NCBI RefSeq assembly: GCF_958295425.1 | Contig: NC_081136.1 | Span: 27,084,077 to 27,148,076 of the forward strand | Direction: 5' to 3' | Origin: Solea solea | Lineage: Eukaryota; Chordata; Actinopteri; Pleuronectiformes; Soleidae | Length of the DNA: 64,000 nt | Shown here: piece after piece, positions 24,262 through 34,995 of the stretch | Layout: every line of letters starts with the position of its first letter | How positions within the stretch are numbered: the stretch's first letter is position 1 | The notes under the pieces: generated by a model | The model's input: the letters and a program-made list of their open reading frames with translations, nothing else | Databases searched by the model: none | What the model was told of the DNA's origin: nothing | Made by a program: the position numbers and the translations under genes

Positions 24262-26429
24262 CCCCTACGAAAGGACAGTAAAGACACTTCCTCTCTTTAA
24301 TGCAGCCCAGGTGGAGGTGCTTGTTTTCAGGGTCAAAGAATTAGAACACACATGCACACACTCAAGTATGGCTGAATGCTCAGATCATGCAAGAATGTAA
24401 ATGCAGACTCATGTATTGTTGAATTATGAGAGTGCATTATTTATGCCATGTCTGCCTACATGCACACCAGGCTGTCTACATCTGAAGCAGTTTGAGTGAA
24501 ATTTTCATAGGAAAACATTGTTACATGTATAAATGTCATCACTTTCATGGCAAAAAACAACATTGTGTGTTGACAAACAAGTATTTAGGATTGCGGTAGG
24601 TAGTGTGATCACTCTGCTAAAGTTTAGCTGTTGATCACCATAGGCTTGGATAACTTGAACACATTTTTATGAGCTATTCTTAAAGAAACAGGATACTATA
24701 TGATCATTTTACAACGTACAATACATACCATTTATCATAATTTCATTCTTTTATGTTCATATAGGCTCACCAGAGAGTAACTTATTAACAAAACTTTGAT
24801 CATGATCTCTTGTGCCATTAGATTGGCTATACCGACATTTAAGATAAATAACCACAGGGGGCATTATAGGAGGCAAAGGCTAAATTTGTCTTATTCACGA
24901 ACAACTGCAAATGGCAGGTATATTAATCACCTCTCCTATTATTCAGTTTCAATCAGCCGAAGTTGGATTGTTAACACTAGTTATTATGACAGCTAAACAA
25001 CACCTAAATGTGTGTTGTCACTGAAAATGGCAGATATTTCTTTTGTTTCTGATGAGATCACTGGCTAATCAGTTGAGCTTTGTGGACACAGCTACCAACC
25101 AAGTATGTCATTTTTCCAAAAAAAATGAAACACTTGACAAAAACACTAGGAGTGGCATAATTTTCTAAAAATCCTTTTTTTCCCCCAAAAATCATATTTC
25201 TACCAGTTTGATTAGCAGAAACAGCTTAAAATAACAGTTGCCAATTTACCCCAAAGTGTATTATAAGTTCTATTAATCAGTGTTATCTGCAATCTAGGGG
25301 TTTGAAAATACTTTTTTTGTCCTGTTTCATTTGAAGCATGTTAATTTGAAAGCTCATATTTGTGCTGTGTCCTGTTTTGAGAGGCTTTATTCATTTTGGC
25401 CCAGGATTTTTTTTTCTTTTCTTACAGCACTTGCTGTGAACTGAGCTGAGTAGTCAGAGGTAACAACACTCTATTTTCTACTTGGTTTGTATTTATTTTA
25501 TTATTAGCAGGGACGGCTAAATGTTGCAGTTATCTTAAAAAACATTCTGTTGTACATGTTATGCACCACTGTCCTATTCAAGTAAGATTCATATCAGACT
25601 GACTGATGTGATGTGCATTGATTTTGTAAACATGACTTGCTATTGTCTCAAGAAATGTATCATTGAATTAAGGTTTAATGAGGAAAAGAATGGTCTCAGA
25701 TCACAATGGAGACCAAAACCTGGTCCTAATGAGGCAGAACCACAGGCACAAACCGTTGCAGCTCCAGAGGATCTTATGAGCCTAAATTTAGGGCTAACTC
25801 GAATTGTGATTAAGTTAAGGTTGGGTATAATGCTTTGGTTAGGCTGTCCAAATGAACACAAATCCGCAGTGTCCTAAGAAGAATACCTGCGCAAACTTGT
25901 GTGTGTTAGAATAACTGCGCTGTTCTGGTCCTCGTACTTTGTCTCCCTACCTCAGAGTGATCTCTCCTTGTCTATGTCATTGTTTTTGGGGGAGGATGCA
26001 GGAGGAGGTCCAGGCATATGAGGGGACAAGGTCCATGCTAATGGCAGGAAGTCTTTAAAGTTTGCAGCAGCCACATTTCATCTAAGTAAAGAGGGGGCCC
26101 CCTGGTCACAGACCCCTGCTTTGATCCTCTCGCTCTCCCTGCATGTTTCTCTATTAGCCTCTCTTTCTCTCTCTCTCTCTCTCTTACTCGCACACACACG
26201 CCACACCACCAGAGCAGAGCTGCTGCTTAATTAACAGATCTCTTATTGCACACACCCAGCTCTTTATGGACACATGTACACAGACGTACCAAAATGAGCA
26301 AACACACAGAGTTGGTGGGTTAGTGCAGACGATCAAAGATCCACACATTTTGGCCACACATAAGACTAATGGTGTCTTTCTTCTGGCTTGCCTCACCTCG
26401 GCACAGTTAAGTTGCATTTCTACTAGCAC

Positions 26430-26770
26430 AGTACCTGGTACCAGTTACTTTTTTTAGTACCTGCTCTGGCGAGGTTCCAAGCGAGCTGAGGTGATACTAT
26501 GCGTGCCAGCCACTGATTGGTCACAGGAAGAGATGCCCGACACAAGAATCAAACCTAACAATGGCCAACTGTAGATCAGTTAAAACAACTTAACAATCCT
26601 AAAAATGTGCATTACCAGGGAAATGTCTAAAATCTCAATATTTAACATTGTGACTGGCATGCGGCATCACAAATCCTGCCGCTGTATTTCAGTCCAGTGA
26701 CTGTGCCAGACGGAGTCTGTGTTCCAGTCAGGGAGGAAGTACTGAACAAATACTTTTACTGTAAGTGACT
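26430..26770. mobile_element. fragment of a dispersed DNA-transposon-like repeat
   Basis: The run TACCTGGTACC ... TTTTTTAGTACCTGCTC ... GGCGAGGTTCCAAGCGAGC is a teleost miniature-element sequence as I remember it. Within it, 26525-26760 shares blocks in the same order with 46930-47112 inside the Kolobok relic: CAGGAAGAGA, GATCA/ATCAGTTAAAA, CTGCCGCTGTAT and the GAGTCTGTG-TCC-GTCA part, then GTGCTGAAC/GTACTGAAC. Boundaries and superfamily are uncertain: no terminal repeat or target duplication was found, and the similarity could continue to the right. Confidence 0.55.
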
Positions 26771-27224
26771 TTGAAGAAAAAGCATATAATAAGCGGACTT
26801 TGCAACTATGGGTGTTAATATAAAAACTCTCAGGTCCTTTAACTGCAGTTTCCCATTTACTTGTGATTCACTGCACCTGCTTTTACACTACTGCCTTTGT
26901 CCTACAAGTGTCTTACATAGATGTAAAAACAGAGAGAAGTTCTGATTTGGTGGTTAAAAAAACGTATTTTCCTGTGGGGTGACAAAGTCAAAGAGATATT
27001 GTCATCACTTTACAGGAACTTTAAGGTAATTAAACAGCCTTTTTATCCATTTGTAACAGTATTCTTCAGCTAACTCTTTAATATGTCATTCAATAAAAGC
27101 CAGCACTCTGAGGCAGCCAGAGAGCCACATTTGATCTAAGAGAGGGCACTGCAGCTGCCCCGTCATCTCTACTCTCCTTTTTTTTGTGTGCATGTGTGTT
27201 TGTGCGTCAGTCATACTTGTAGAG

Positions 27225-27480
27225 AGGTATTAGCTTAATGGCAGTTGCATTCAAACACTTTTATTAGCTTTTCTCGGGCCTCTGCTGGGATTCAGCCACT
27301 GTTTCAGAGCCACTTGCTTTAATACACACACAGTCTTCCGACCCCCTACCTCTGTCAAACACGCACACATGCACACACTCATACACTCATACACAGTCAT
27401 GGGTCTAAGTGAGACAGGGCCCTGGGTAATTTGCTGTTGTGGAGCAGAGTGGCACTAAAAGCCTGCTGGGTAATTGAGAG
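27225..27480. promoter_or_regulatory. enhancer-like block with paired CTGGGTAATT motif
   Basis: Locally complex sequence with TATTAGCTTAATGG, CTTTTATTAGC and a CTGGGTAATT decamer repeated exactly 44 bp apart (27422, 27466). The TAATT core suits homeodomain proteins and the spacing is about four helical turns. Regulatory function is inferred. Confidence 0.25.
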
Positions 27481-27532
27481 GCTAGGGGACGGAGTGAAGC
27501 CGACTGCCCTCTGCGTTTGCGTTTGTGTGTGG

Positions 27533-27534
<2 letters not shown>

Positions 27535-27570
<36 letters not shown>
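27535..27570. repeat. (GT)n microsatellite
   Basis: About 18 perfect GT units followed by ATGTGTATG. Confidence 0.95.
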
Positions 27571-27579
<9 letters not shown>

Positions 27580-27689
27580 CTCTTTCTCATTATGCCATGG
27601 CTTCTGCCTGCCTGTCATTGTCTGGACGCAGCACCCACAGAAGGCAACAGTAATGTGCAATGACATGCAGCGTGCTTGTTTTTCTGACT

Positions 27690-27713
27690 GTGTGTGTGTG
27701 TGTGTGTGTGTGT
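27690..27713. repeat. (GT)n microsatellite
   Basis: About 12 perfect GT units. Confidence 0.95.
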
Positions 27714-28232
27714 AATGAGACATCCTCTGTAAAATAGTAGTATCGTCACCCTGCCCTCCTATCTCCCACACATGTGCACAAATTCAAACGCATGCAAAAG
27801 CGCACTTGTCTCTTCAGTCTGCTGGTTGTATTTGGTTTAAATTCAGCTGAACCCTGACCCCGCCTCTCACGCAATCGTCATAGAATGTGTATACCTGACT
27901 ATGATGCAGCACCCTGTCCCCAGGAAAAATCTTGAATCACATTTTTTGCTCCTGAGATGTGTGGATATGCAGATACTTTTTTTGGCCTGGATTTGCCAGT
28001 TTTAATCATAATAGTCTCTTTGAAAACTGTTAATTGCAAGTTCACCAGAGAATTAAGCAAATGTAATTGGGACATTGTCTCTGTCTAATCTTGTAAATTA
28101 TTTTTTTCTATGCAGTGTGCACCACAAACAAAATCTCATTTATCTCCATAGCACTGGGCTGGAAACAATCCTCAGTGACAGAAATATCCAGACTTTAATG
28201 CATTCAATTACAGCTATTTGCAAGCAGAGATA

Positions 28233-28345
28233 CTAGGGTAACTTGATTAATTGATCAGTTTTTCAGTATAAGATTAATTGACGTTTTGATAATCAGTTAA
28301 TTTGTTTCAGTTGTCAAGCAGAATTTCTGATCTGTATTTCCTGCT
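28233..28345. mobile_element. decayed hAT miniature-element fragment
   Basis: TTGATTAATTGATCAG and GATAATCAGTTAATTTGTTTCAG resemble the ATAATCGATTAAT part of the family at 20181-20470 and 58366-58583. Only about 110 bp is recognisable and no termini are seen. Confidence 0.4.
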
Positions 28346-28435
28346 TTGTTTTTTTTTGACTTGCAGTCATGGACACTGTCCTGTCCAGCATTTTAAGCAT
28401 TCAGTGGGATATCCTGAATGTCCTACAGGTATATT

Positions 28436-28468
28436 CATTAGGTATACATTACACCTAATGAAGTGATA
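28436..28468. mobile_element. possible Tc1-like terminal fragment
   Basis: CATTAGGT and ACCTAATG at 28436-28460 form an inverted pair, followed by AAGTGAT. The motif CCTAATGAAGTG resembles the terminus of the same Tc1-like family seen at 28636-28780. It is short, so the call is tentative. Confidence 0.35.
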
Positions 28469-28635
28469 GTAGTCAGTCATTGCAATTTTTCTCTGATCTC
28501 TGGCTTAAAAAAAAGCAATTTTGCCTAGTGAACTGCTGCATACTGGATATAGTTTAGTTTATTTAAGCAGTAAAATACTGAGACCAGTGTGTGTAGTACT
28601 GACAACCTTCATAGTCAGGAGGTCATCCAATATCA

Positions 28636-28780
28636 CCTAAGCAACCTTTCTTCCTCATTCTGATGCTCAGTTCAAACTTCAGCACGTCATCTTGACTATA
28701 TGCCTACATGCTTTGAGTTGCTGGGATTAGATGACTGATTAATGAGCAGTTAATTACATGTGCCTAGTAAAGTGGACAGT
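28636..28780. mobile_element. Tc1-like transposon terminal relic
   Basis: The run CTTTCTTCCTCATTCTGATG, then TTCAAACTTCAGCA, GTCATCTTGAC, CTACATG, TTGAGTTGCTG, GATTAATGAGCAGTTAA and finally CCTAGTAAAGTGG matches in order the terminal ~140 bp of a common teleost Tc1-like element as I remember it. In that family the strand shown is antisense to the transposase, so this is the 5' end of the transposase gene with its terminal repeat. The rest of the element is absent. Confidence 0.65.
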
Positions 28781-31212
28781 GATTTAACAAAGACAAAATT
28801 GAAGCATAACAGTACCCCTATATAAACAAACGTATTAGTCAAAATATTTGTTGCTGTATACCACCACAATCAAAGGGGAAAAACTACACTGAGAGGACAG
28901 TCTTTGAGGTAGTAAAAATGCTGGTGGTGGAACTGCTGTTAGTTATTCATCCATACTCTTTTTCTTCCTCCACAGATCAATACAGTGTCTCCTTTCCTCA
29001 ATATGTGTCACACACAATTTCTTCAGGCAGACCTTATATTATGCATGCATCAAATACTCAGCGTGTACAGACTGTGTCCAACCTCCTGACATTGAGTCAG
29101 AGTAAAATTAGATTTGTTTACATTAAAGCATTCAGTATATTCTCTAATAAAGACCCTCACTCTCTTTTGAAAGAATACAAGTTTAAATGTTTAATTGAAA
29201 TCTGAAATGCAGTGCCCAATGGGTAGTTTTATTGTTTAGTGATGGAAAATATCATGGAAATTAATAAGTAAATGAACTAAGAACGTCCAGGGTGTACCGA
29301 TAGGCGTATAACCCTATGTCAGCTGAGAATGGCACAGCACACCCCGCGACCCTCCTGTGGAGGATAAAGTGGTAGAAAATGGATGGATGGATAAACTGAG
29401 AACTGTGTGCAATGTTCTTAATTGTTACTGTTCAAATTGTGCAGTGGCATGGAAGTGTGTGCATAGCACTTGTAGGGTCGAGCTCTGCCACACAAACGTG
29501 GGCTTACATATGGTCATTTTTATGATTGTATTACCATATTTTTATTGGTATTGGTATTTAAGTGTTCTAAATATTTCCACAGCAATATACTGTACATTTG
29601 TCTACTATTCCGTAACCGTTATTTATGTGATGCCAACAACTGACTTTTATTCTCTCCTTCCTCCTTTCTCCCTCTCTCTCTTTCTCCTACTCTTGTCCTC
29701 TCTTACCTCTAATTGATGCAGACATCAAATCAATAATTTCACCTTTTTTGTCCTTTTGTGTGTTTGTGGTTCTTTGCTCAGATGGCATTGGTGGCTGGGA
29801 TGGGGTGCTATGAAAAGTGGAGTGCTCCTTGTTTCTGAGAAAAATAGCTGAGATGAGTAAATAGGAGCAAATAAAATGGAAAGAAGAGAGATGGAGAGGA
29901 AGGGGAAAGGAGCAAAGGAGAGTCACAGCTGCATTGGCTGAAGTGTTTGTGCAAACATATACATACTGAAACAAACGCAACCTTTCTCAACAGGCCGTAA
30001 TGCCTTTATGTTTTTATATAAATGTGTATGTTTGTCTGTCACTTTTGTTTATAATGCCTGGTTCTTGGAGCTTCTAATGTCGTGTATTATTCAGCTGTGA
30101 AGCTCAGTGATACAGTTGTATGTTCACTTTTAGTATGTTTTAGTATTGATGCATTATGATTTACAATCCAAAAAGCATTGAGCATAATTCTCTAGATGAC
30201 TCGCAATCTAGCCCCCAAAGCCTTGGGTCACAGTATGGAGGTTAAATAACATTTTCCATAGTTAAAAATAAATGTTATATCAAATGAATCAGCTATTATG
30301 AAGATGTGCTCTGTGAAGAAAAACAGGATTAATTCTTAATGTTTTAACTACAGCTTTGAAATATGTGAGTTCATTTCACCACGCCAGAAGATATTTACTT
30401 GTTAAATCACTTCCAATTTATTTTACGTCAGGCTGACAGAGACATGGGTGGTGCGAGATCAGCTAGGATACGTCATATTTTAGTAATTAAGTAATTCATC
30501 GGAAATCCTCAGGGTGCGACAGATGTTACACCCTGGAGCTATTTTTAAAACATATTTCAGATATAAAAATAGTCTATCCCTATGAAACAACCGAAAATGT
30601 ATACAGAAATGTACAGCTTTTATACAACTCTAGAATTAATTTTGTGGTTGTCATCTGTTAACTGGCATTAGTCTAGGTGTGTCCCTGCATCACTGGGATG
30701 GTGAGTAGTTTTTTTCTGTAGCACACAAAAACAAATTCAGTTAACCAGCAGTACAGAGAATACAGTTAAAAATACAAACCACAAATAACACCTAGAAATA
30801 AAGAAGCTCTACAATAAACGATATACTTTAGAGAGAGTCTAGGTAGAAAGAATTGCCTCAAGTAAAGGTCCAACATTATAATGTCTAATAACGTAGTAAT
30901 GTAGATGCACATATAAAACTATTTTGGGACTAATTAAGTGAAAATTGATTAAATTAACTGAATTAACTTTTGATCAAAAGATCATATGTCTACATATCTA
31001 CATTATTGTTTTCTGATTATCAGTCTGTTTTTCCTCCCTTATGTCCAATGTGAGTCTGTTATGTTTTACACAATGGTAATTATATTATCACCATCTATCT
31101 CTGTTTCTGTCAATTCTTGTTAATAGATCTGTCCCTATAAAAACGAACAATAAGTAAATAAACTTTTACTGTTACTGCAATCAACTAAATGTCAGAGCTC
31201 TTCACTAGAATT
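28781..31212. other. non-coding stretch
   Basis: No supported gene. It contains an L2 tail (listed) and AT-rich sequence. The 95-codon frame at 28918-29205 follows a good splice-acceptor-like site at about 28975, but there is no matching donor and no recognised domain. The 119-codon frame at 29357-29716 begins in the L2 tail and ends in a pyrimidine tract. Confidence 0.55.
29283..29393 (+). mobile_element. L2-type LINE 3' tail, 3' end
   Basis: CCAGGGTGTACC, ATGTCAGCTGAGA, CACCCCGCGACCCTCCTGTGG, GATAAAGTGGTAGAAAATGG and a terminal ATGG tandem follow in the order expected for the 3' end of the same family as at 11100-11305. The 5' part is truncated, as is usual for LINE insertions. Confidence 0.8.
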
Positions 31213-31350
31213 ACTTCTTTTTGCACACACACTGGTTAGTGATGGCAAATTTGACCTCTGCATTTAACCCAGCATCCTTTTTACACACCAGTAGTGAACA
31301 CAGCAATGTGGGATTGTGTGCCTTGCTCAGGGGCACCCATTTAAACTGTG
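31213..31350. repeat. dispersed teleost repeat fragment
   Basis: The sequence TTTGACCTCTGCATTTAACC ... ACACACCAGTAGTGAACACA ... GTGCCTTGCTCAGGGGCACC is a widespread fish interspersed repeat as remembered; its class (SINE or LINE tail) is not certain. No ends or target duplication were found. Confidence 0.6.
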
Positions 31351-34300
31351 TTGTGTCTGTAGCATATGCAGCGGATAGAGAAACAGCTGAAAGATAATTT
31401 GAAACACATGTGTCATGGTAAAAAGACAAGTACTTCAATTCCTACATTAGAAAAAGTGGCATACATCATTCACTTTACATACACCTGAAAAGCATGTCTC
31501 ACAATGACAGTGTTGTTGTACTGTAATGAAAAGTAAGACGCTCGGTGATGGAGACATTCTGGTCATGCATTCAGTGTGTGGCCCCAATTCTCTAATCTGA
31601 TTAGCCGAGTGCCGTTACATGGTAATTTACAGCACATGTAATCTGCATTTCCTGGATACAAATGTGGCAATTATCAATAAATTCATGGTAATTGGTACAG
31701 GACTGGATAGGATGCTTCGTGGGATGTGATCCCGACTGTGGTCCTTTAGTGACCTGGGTTCTAGAGTCATGCAAAAGTAGCATACAGCAACCGTATATAT
31801 AACCAATGCGTTTTCCAATACAAAGTTGTTGTTTTTTAAGGTCGAGAATCCTTTTCACATATTACTGTGAAAATAGAACAGATCAAAAATGTAATAAAAC
31901 AGCTCAATAGTGATATTTGCTGTTTTCCGGGCAAAGACTGAAGAAGTTGACAATCGAAACATGTAGAAGCAGCTACCATCTGTAACATACAACCACAAAT
32001 GAAGTTGGGTGGTCACTCACATGAAACATATATAGAAAAATACTGTGTAAATGGAAGTCTGTGTGAGAAAAAATAAACATAGTTTTATCAGTGTGCATAA
32101 GGGTTGTTGTCACAATTACTCTTTTATTTGCACATTTCTTTACTTGGAGTGTGTTCTTTACTTGGTGATAAAATGGGGAGTGGTGCGACATTGAAGTTGT
32201 GCAGAAGAAAGTAAAAGCTTGGACGCCGTGGTGATGGGCGGTCATATAGATTTTTCTTTCAACACCAGTGTTCTGGGTTCAGTTTCCAAATTTTTACACT
32301 GTGAGTGACCTTTTCTTTGAAAAGATATACTGTATTTTTCTTTTCTTTTATGTTGTTTCGCCATATTTTTTCCACTTCTGTCCATAGCCATTTAAAAATC
32401 AATTATTTTTAATCAACTTAGTGGAGCCACTCCACATCTTCATGCTGACCCTTTAGCAATAGCAGGGGTTCCCCTTAGAGGACTTTGTGGCCCTAGTTTG
32501 TATTATGAAGGAATGTTACAGACAGTCTTAGAACAGACTTTAAACCAGTGAGAGCAAGGGAACCTATGAGAAGTTTGTGTGTAGCTGTTAAGCCATCTTG
32601 GATCTTAATGAAAATGCTTTAGCTGTGCTCCCAGTATTCTTCCAAGTCTGTTTTTGCTGTGCATATTTGGTAATGCCAGTGATTGTGTTGTAATGGAGAA
32701 GATTGTTTGGTTGCCTTGATTGACTCTAAGTTTCTAAGTCTAATGTTTAACAGAAACTATTCTGGAGACTGTACCAGCTCAGTCAAGGAAGCTCATCTCA
32801 GTGAGAATGTTGATAATTCTGCCTTATTTTCAATGTTAAGTCCCAGATGACGTTATACATATTTCAGATTTATTTGTGGGTTTTAGAGAAGAAATGAAAG
32901 CAATAAGGGAAGCAGACAGAAAAGGGGGAAAAAAGGAAATAACCTCTGTTCCAGTAAAAAATGTTGATTGGGACCCGTTTCAATTGACAGTTTAATTAAG
33001 TGTATAGTTTAATAACTCTTTGAAAAGCCATTATTGTGTGAACTCACACAAATAAATTGTAACAGTAGCCCTGTACTTGTGCCCTACCCCTCCATACGCC
33101 CATTATATATAAATATCTGCTATTAATGATCAAAAGTCATGTTATGCAGTATCACACTCACATGTGTATGTTTTGGTTTTTTTGCATCTGGTGTACACGG
33201 CTATGGTTAATAAAGGAAATCATCAATGTTGAAATATGGGACACATTGAAGGAGCCATTGTACTGTAATACAGTACAGCACTTCTTTATCCAGTTTCATG
33301 AAAAATGTATTTATCTTGAGTGGGGCAGAAAAGTTACAGTAAATATAAAGTTGATCCCTGTATATCTGGTGTGGAAAGACCCTTGTCTGGGAGGCCTAAA
33401 TTTGACATGGGAAATTACATATGTATTTATTTTTGAAATGCTGTATACTGAGAAAAAAAAAAATCCCAACAAGGCAAAAACAATAGTCTAATAGTCTAAA
33501 AGATCTAATGTGATTTCACAATACTTGGATTAGCACAGATATTGAATTTACAGCTGCTGGACTTTGAGCAGTATCTGCACTGACTTGGGGGCAGAGGGGC
33601 ATACAAAGTGGAGAAAACAAGGGTGGGTGTGTGTTTGTGTGTGTCAGTGGGGCTTCTATGTTGAGTTCAGATTTGGGGTTGATGGTGGTAGATTGCTGCA
33701 GTTGATGGGAGTCCTGTCAAGAACAGTATCGGCACAAGTGTTCGACCCTGTGTTTATGCTGTCGCTCTGACTAGAGAAATTAGTCATGTCCTTTTCTGGA
33801 GACTAGTAAGCAATGAGACAGTGAGAGAAGAAGTGTGTGTTTGTGTGTGCACACGCGCATGCACATTTATACTTCTGCTCTTTCTGTGCTTAGCATGGCT
33901 GCCTCCCTTGTCTGAGCAACACTAGACCAAGAGATTTTATTTTTTTGCTCCGTCTTTTCATGTGCTTTCGTGTTCAGGGACACATACAGTGCAATCATTT
34001 ATGTCAGCAACCATGCACATACCTATAGAAACAGTATATGATGCACACATGCATGTACTTGCAGCATACTCACAGGCCAGACAACAGCCAGTGGGGAATG
34101 GTTTGTCCTATGAAATCAATAGAAACATACACAGTTGCAGACACATGGGACGGGAGCATTGTGTGTGTGTGTATGTGTGTGTGTGTACGTGTGAATGAGT
34201 ATGTGCCACTGGTTGAACAGCAGAAAATGGCTTTTGTTGAGTCCCCTGTGCTATGTAACATTACAGAGTAATTACAGAGTGTGTGCTTTGTTTAGGGGAA

Positions 34301-34768
34301 GTCTAATTATGCTGTTTGGGTTGTGCAGGGCCCTGGGGTGGCACCGTGTGTGTGTATGTGTGAGTGTAAGTGTAGTTTGTGAGAAGACACTAATTGTGGA
34401 GGCGGTGTTAATGGTACAGCTACTGTCAGAGAGGGAGTGAGAGATGAAGAGGAAGAGAGGTGAAGAGAGCAAGATAGAAATGGCTGAGAAAGAGAGGGCT
34501 TTTCTGCAGCCATTCTTCCAGTCTTATAATAAATTACCTACATGTCCATCCAGATGTGATGCACAGAATCAACTCATGCCTCACCTATTTGCCTTGCTTT
34601 TTGGCTTTCACATATTGTGTTGATAAATGTGAAGACATTTCATGTCAACTCTGCTCCAACTTAAGCAACTCTCATACAAACGTACTGCAAGAAGTATTAC
34701 AGGAAGTAAAATAAATAATAAAAGTATTCTATTGTTTTGCACCTTTTGGGGTTTGGCTGGTGCTTTAA
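31351..34768. other. non-coding stretch
   Basis: No supported gene. A strong enhancer-like block lies at 31555-31725 (listed). A near-perfect palindrome with 9-bp arms is at 33259-33277 (TGTACTGTA-A-TACAGTACA). GT-rich patches occur near 33830-33850 and 34160-34192. The 121-codon frame at 33126-33491 has no recognised domain. Confidence 0.55.
31555..31725. promoter_or_regulatory. enhancer-like block with a paired-homeodomain P3 palindrome
   Basis: TAATCTGATTA at 31593-31603 fits the P3 consensus TAATYNRATTA bound cooperatively by paired-class homeodomains, and it is extended to a perfect palindrome CTAATC-T-GATTAG. It is followed by further cores: GGTAATTTAC, ATGTAATC, GGCAATTATCAATAAATTC and GGTAATTGG. 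The block is repeat-free. The motif is seen directly; enhancer function is inferred. Confidence 0.4.
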
Positions 34769-34995
34769 TGCTTTCATGGTATGATTTAGTTTGGTACTGT
34801 ATGATACAGTTCGGAATGCCAAAGCCCTGGGTCTGGCTTGCGTTTCGATTGAGAACAGTACCTTTACTTGGCAGCGGGGCACGAGTTGTGTCCGATGGTC
34901 GCATAGCACAACGACAACGAACAATGACATCGAACATGACACAAAAAACGGGTACCATACTGTATCAAACCAAACCGTTCCACTCGGTGCTAACA
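34769..34995. mobile_element. miniature inverted-repeat element (hAT-like)
   Basis: The left part AGTTTGGTACTGTATGATAC and the reverse complement of the right part (GGTTTGGTTTGATACAGTAT, near 34957-34978) are related inverted repeats. Between them lie GCGTTTCGATTGAGAACAGT and ACACAAAAAACGGGTACCAT, which recall a GTACGGTTCGG-type teleost miniature family. No clean target duplication was found. The 149- and 116-codon frames that cross it on the two strands are artefacts of the palindromic structure. Confidence 0.55.

Larger units (their letters stand above)
23691..26429. other. non-coding stretch
   Basis: No gene. It contains a possible regulatory block at 24040-24220 (listed), a GT microsatellite at 24235-24261 (listed), a CT microsatellite around 26160-26184 and A/T-rich ordinary sequence in between. 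Open frames at 24796-24996 and 25608-25877 have no domain or splice support. Confidence 0.55.
26771..28232. other. non-coding stretch with microsatellites and enhancer-like blocks
   Basis: No gene. It holds the block at 27225-27320 (listed), a duplicated CTGGGTAATT motif (27422-27431 and 27466-27475), and two GT microsatellites (listed). The 124-codon minus frame at 27397-27771 crosses both GT tracts and is an artefact. Confidence 0.55.

Noticed and set aside
28918..29205. 95-codon frame after a good acceptor-like site at about 28975
   Set aside because: No donor, no domain, and the frame simply runs to a stop in AT-rich DNA.
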